This document shows, one piece after another, positions 63,870-64,000 of a stretch of 64,000 nucleotides of DNA. The stretch comes from Saprospira sp. CCB-QB6 (GTDB lineage Bacteria; Bacteroidota; Bacteroidia; Chitinophagales; Saprospiraceae), in the NCBI RefSeq assembly GCF_028464065.1, contig NZ_CP116808.1:3625501-3689500 (forward strand). The letters are read 5' to 3'. The translations under genes and the position numbers were made by a program. The notes under the pieces are model-generated. The model searched no databases and was not told where the DNA came from. It saw only the letters and a program-made list of their open reading frames with translations. The number at the start of each line of letters is the position of its first letter. Position 1 is the stretch's first letter.

Positions 63870-64000
63870 CTAATTTTCGGGTTCTTTTTTTTCTGTTTTC
63901 TTTTTCTTCTTGGCTTTAAATTGCCAATTGATTAAGGGGAGGGAGCGTTTGGGGTTGATATTCCAAAGGCCGAATTGAAAACCTCGAAGGTCTTTACTTT
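63870..64000 (-). CDS. C-terminal end of a surface/outer-membrane repeat protein
   Basis: Minus-strand frame open from the window edge to a TAG at 63870-63872; 42 codons visible. It reads SKDLRGFQFGLWNINPKRSL then PLINWQFKAKKKKKTEKKEP. The LRGxQxGLWNxN...FPLxNWxF end resembles the last repeat of LA_2272-type surface repeat proteins of Bacteroidota. The Lys-rich tail is unusual. Match is by pattern only, from few residues. Confidence 0.5.
   Translation of the reverse strand, partial: SKDLRGFQFGLWNINPKRSLPLINWQFKAKKKKKTEKKEPEN

Overview
The window looks like chromosomal DNA of a gliding, filamentous Bacteroidota bacterium of the Saprospira type. Evidence for this is a type IX secretion sorting domain on a secreted nuclease (15758-16846), a gliding-motility/type B sorting domain on a 937-residue surface protein (37934-40747), many Bacteroidota-style lipoproteins, and a few TTG-N19-21-TAnnTTTG promoters. 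The genus is inference; no rRNA or tRNA is present to confirm it.

Layout. 1-2705: end of an M32 carboxypeptidase, an FAD oxidoreductase and a stand-alone HsdS. 2706-4588: no genes; a 41-bp tandem array lies between two inverted MITE-like elements. 4589-16846: CBS protein, propeller lipoprotein, RecQ, seven tandem small STAS-like genes, oligopeptidase B, a ComM/YifB ATPase and the secreted endonuclease I. 17138-18018: a CRISPR array with no cas genes in the window. 18173-33378: UbiA-like protein and PabB, two RsbR-like STAS regulators, NTF2-like lipoprotein, PurE/PurK, glycosyltransferase, YaaA, LemA-TPR protein, YARHG lipoprotein and a membrane patatin. 34197-49844: aconitase, DUF3137 protein, surface protein, a three-gene envelope O-acylation cassette (MBOAT, DHHW, SGNH-LysM), lipoprotein, LolD-type ATPase, endonuclease V and an acyl-CoA carboxylase beta subunit.

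50-64 kb is an accessory island. A McrB-McrC pair (53515-57230) sits between two paralogous membrane protein kinases (50234-52660 and 59064-61439). Three long same-orientation direct repeats (49.9, 57.2 and 61.5 kb) divide it into segments. The spaces are filled with dozens of short perfect hairpins.

Two non-coding systems stand out. One is a GC-rich dispersed element of about 130-200 bp, about 20 copies in nearly every larger intergenic gap, almost always starting at a T-run followed by GGGGC. The other is a family of oriented hairpins whose stems change by compensatory substitutions around a two-base purine-A centre. Together with the CRISPR array, the orphan HsdS, McrBC and the kinases, they suggest a genome rich in repeats and in anti-invader genes. 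The hairpin family and the kinase-flanked McrBC island are the best candidates for something undescribed.
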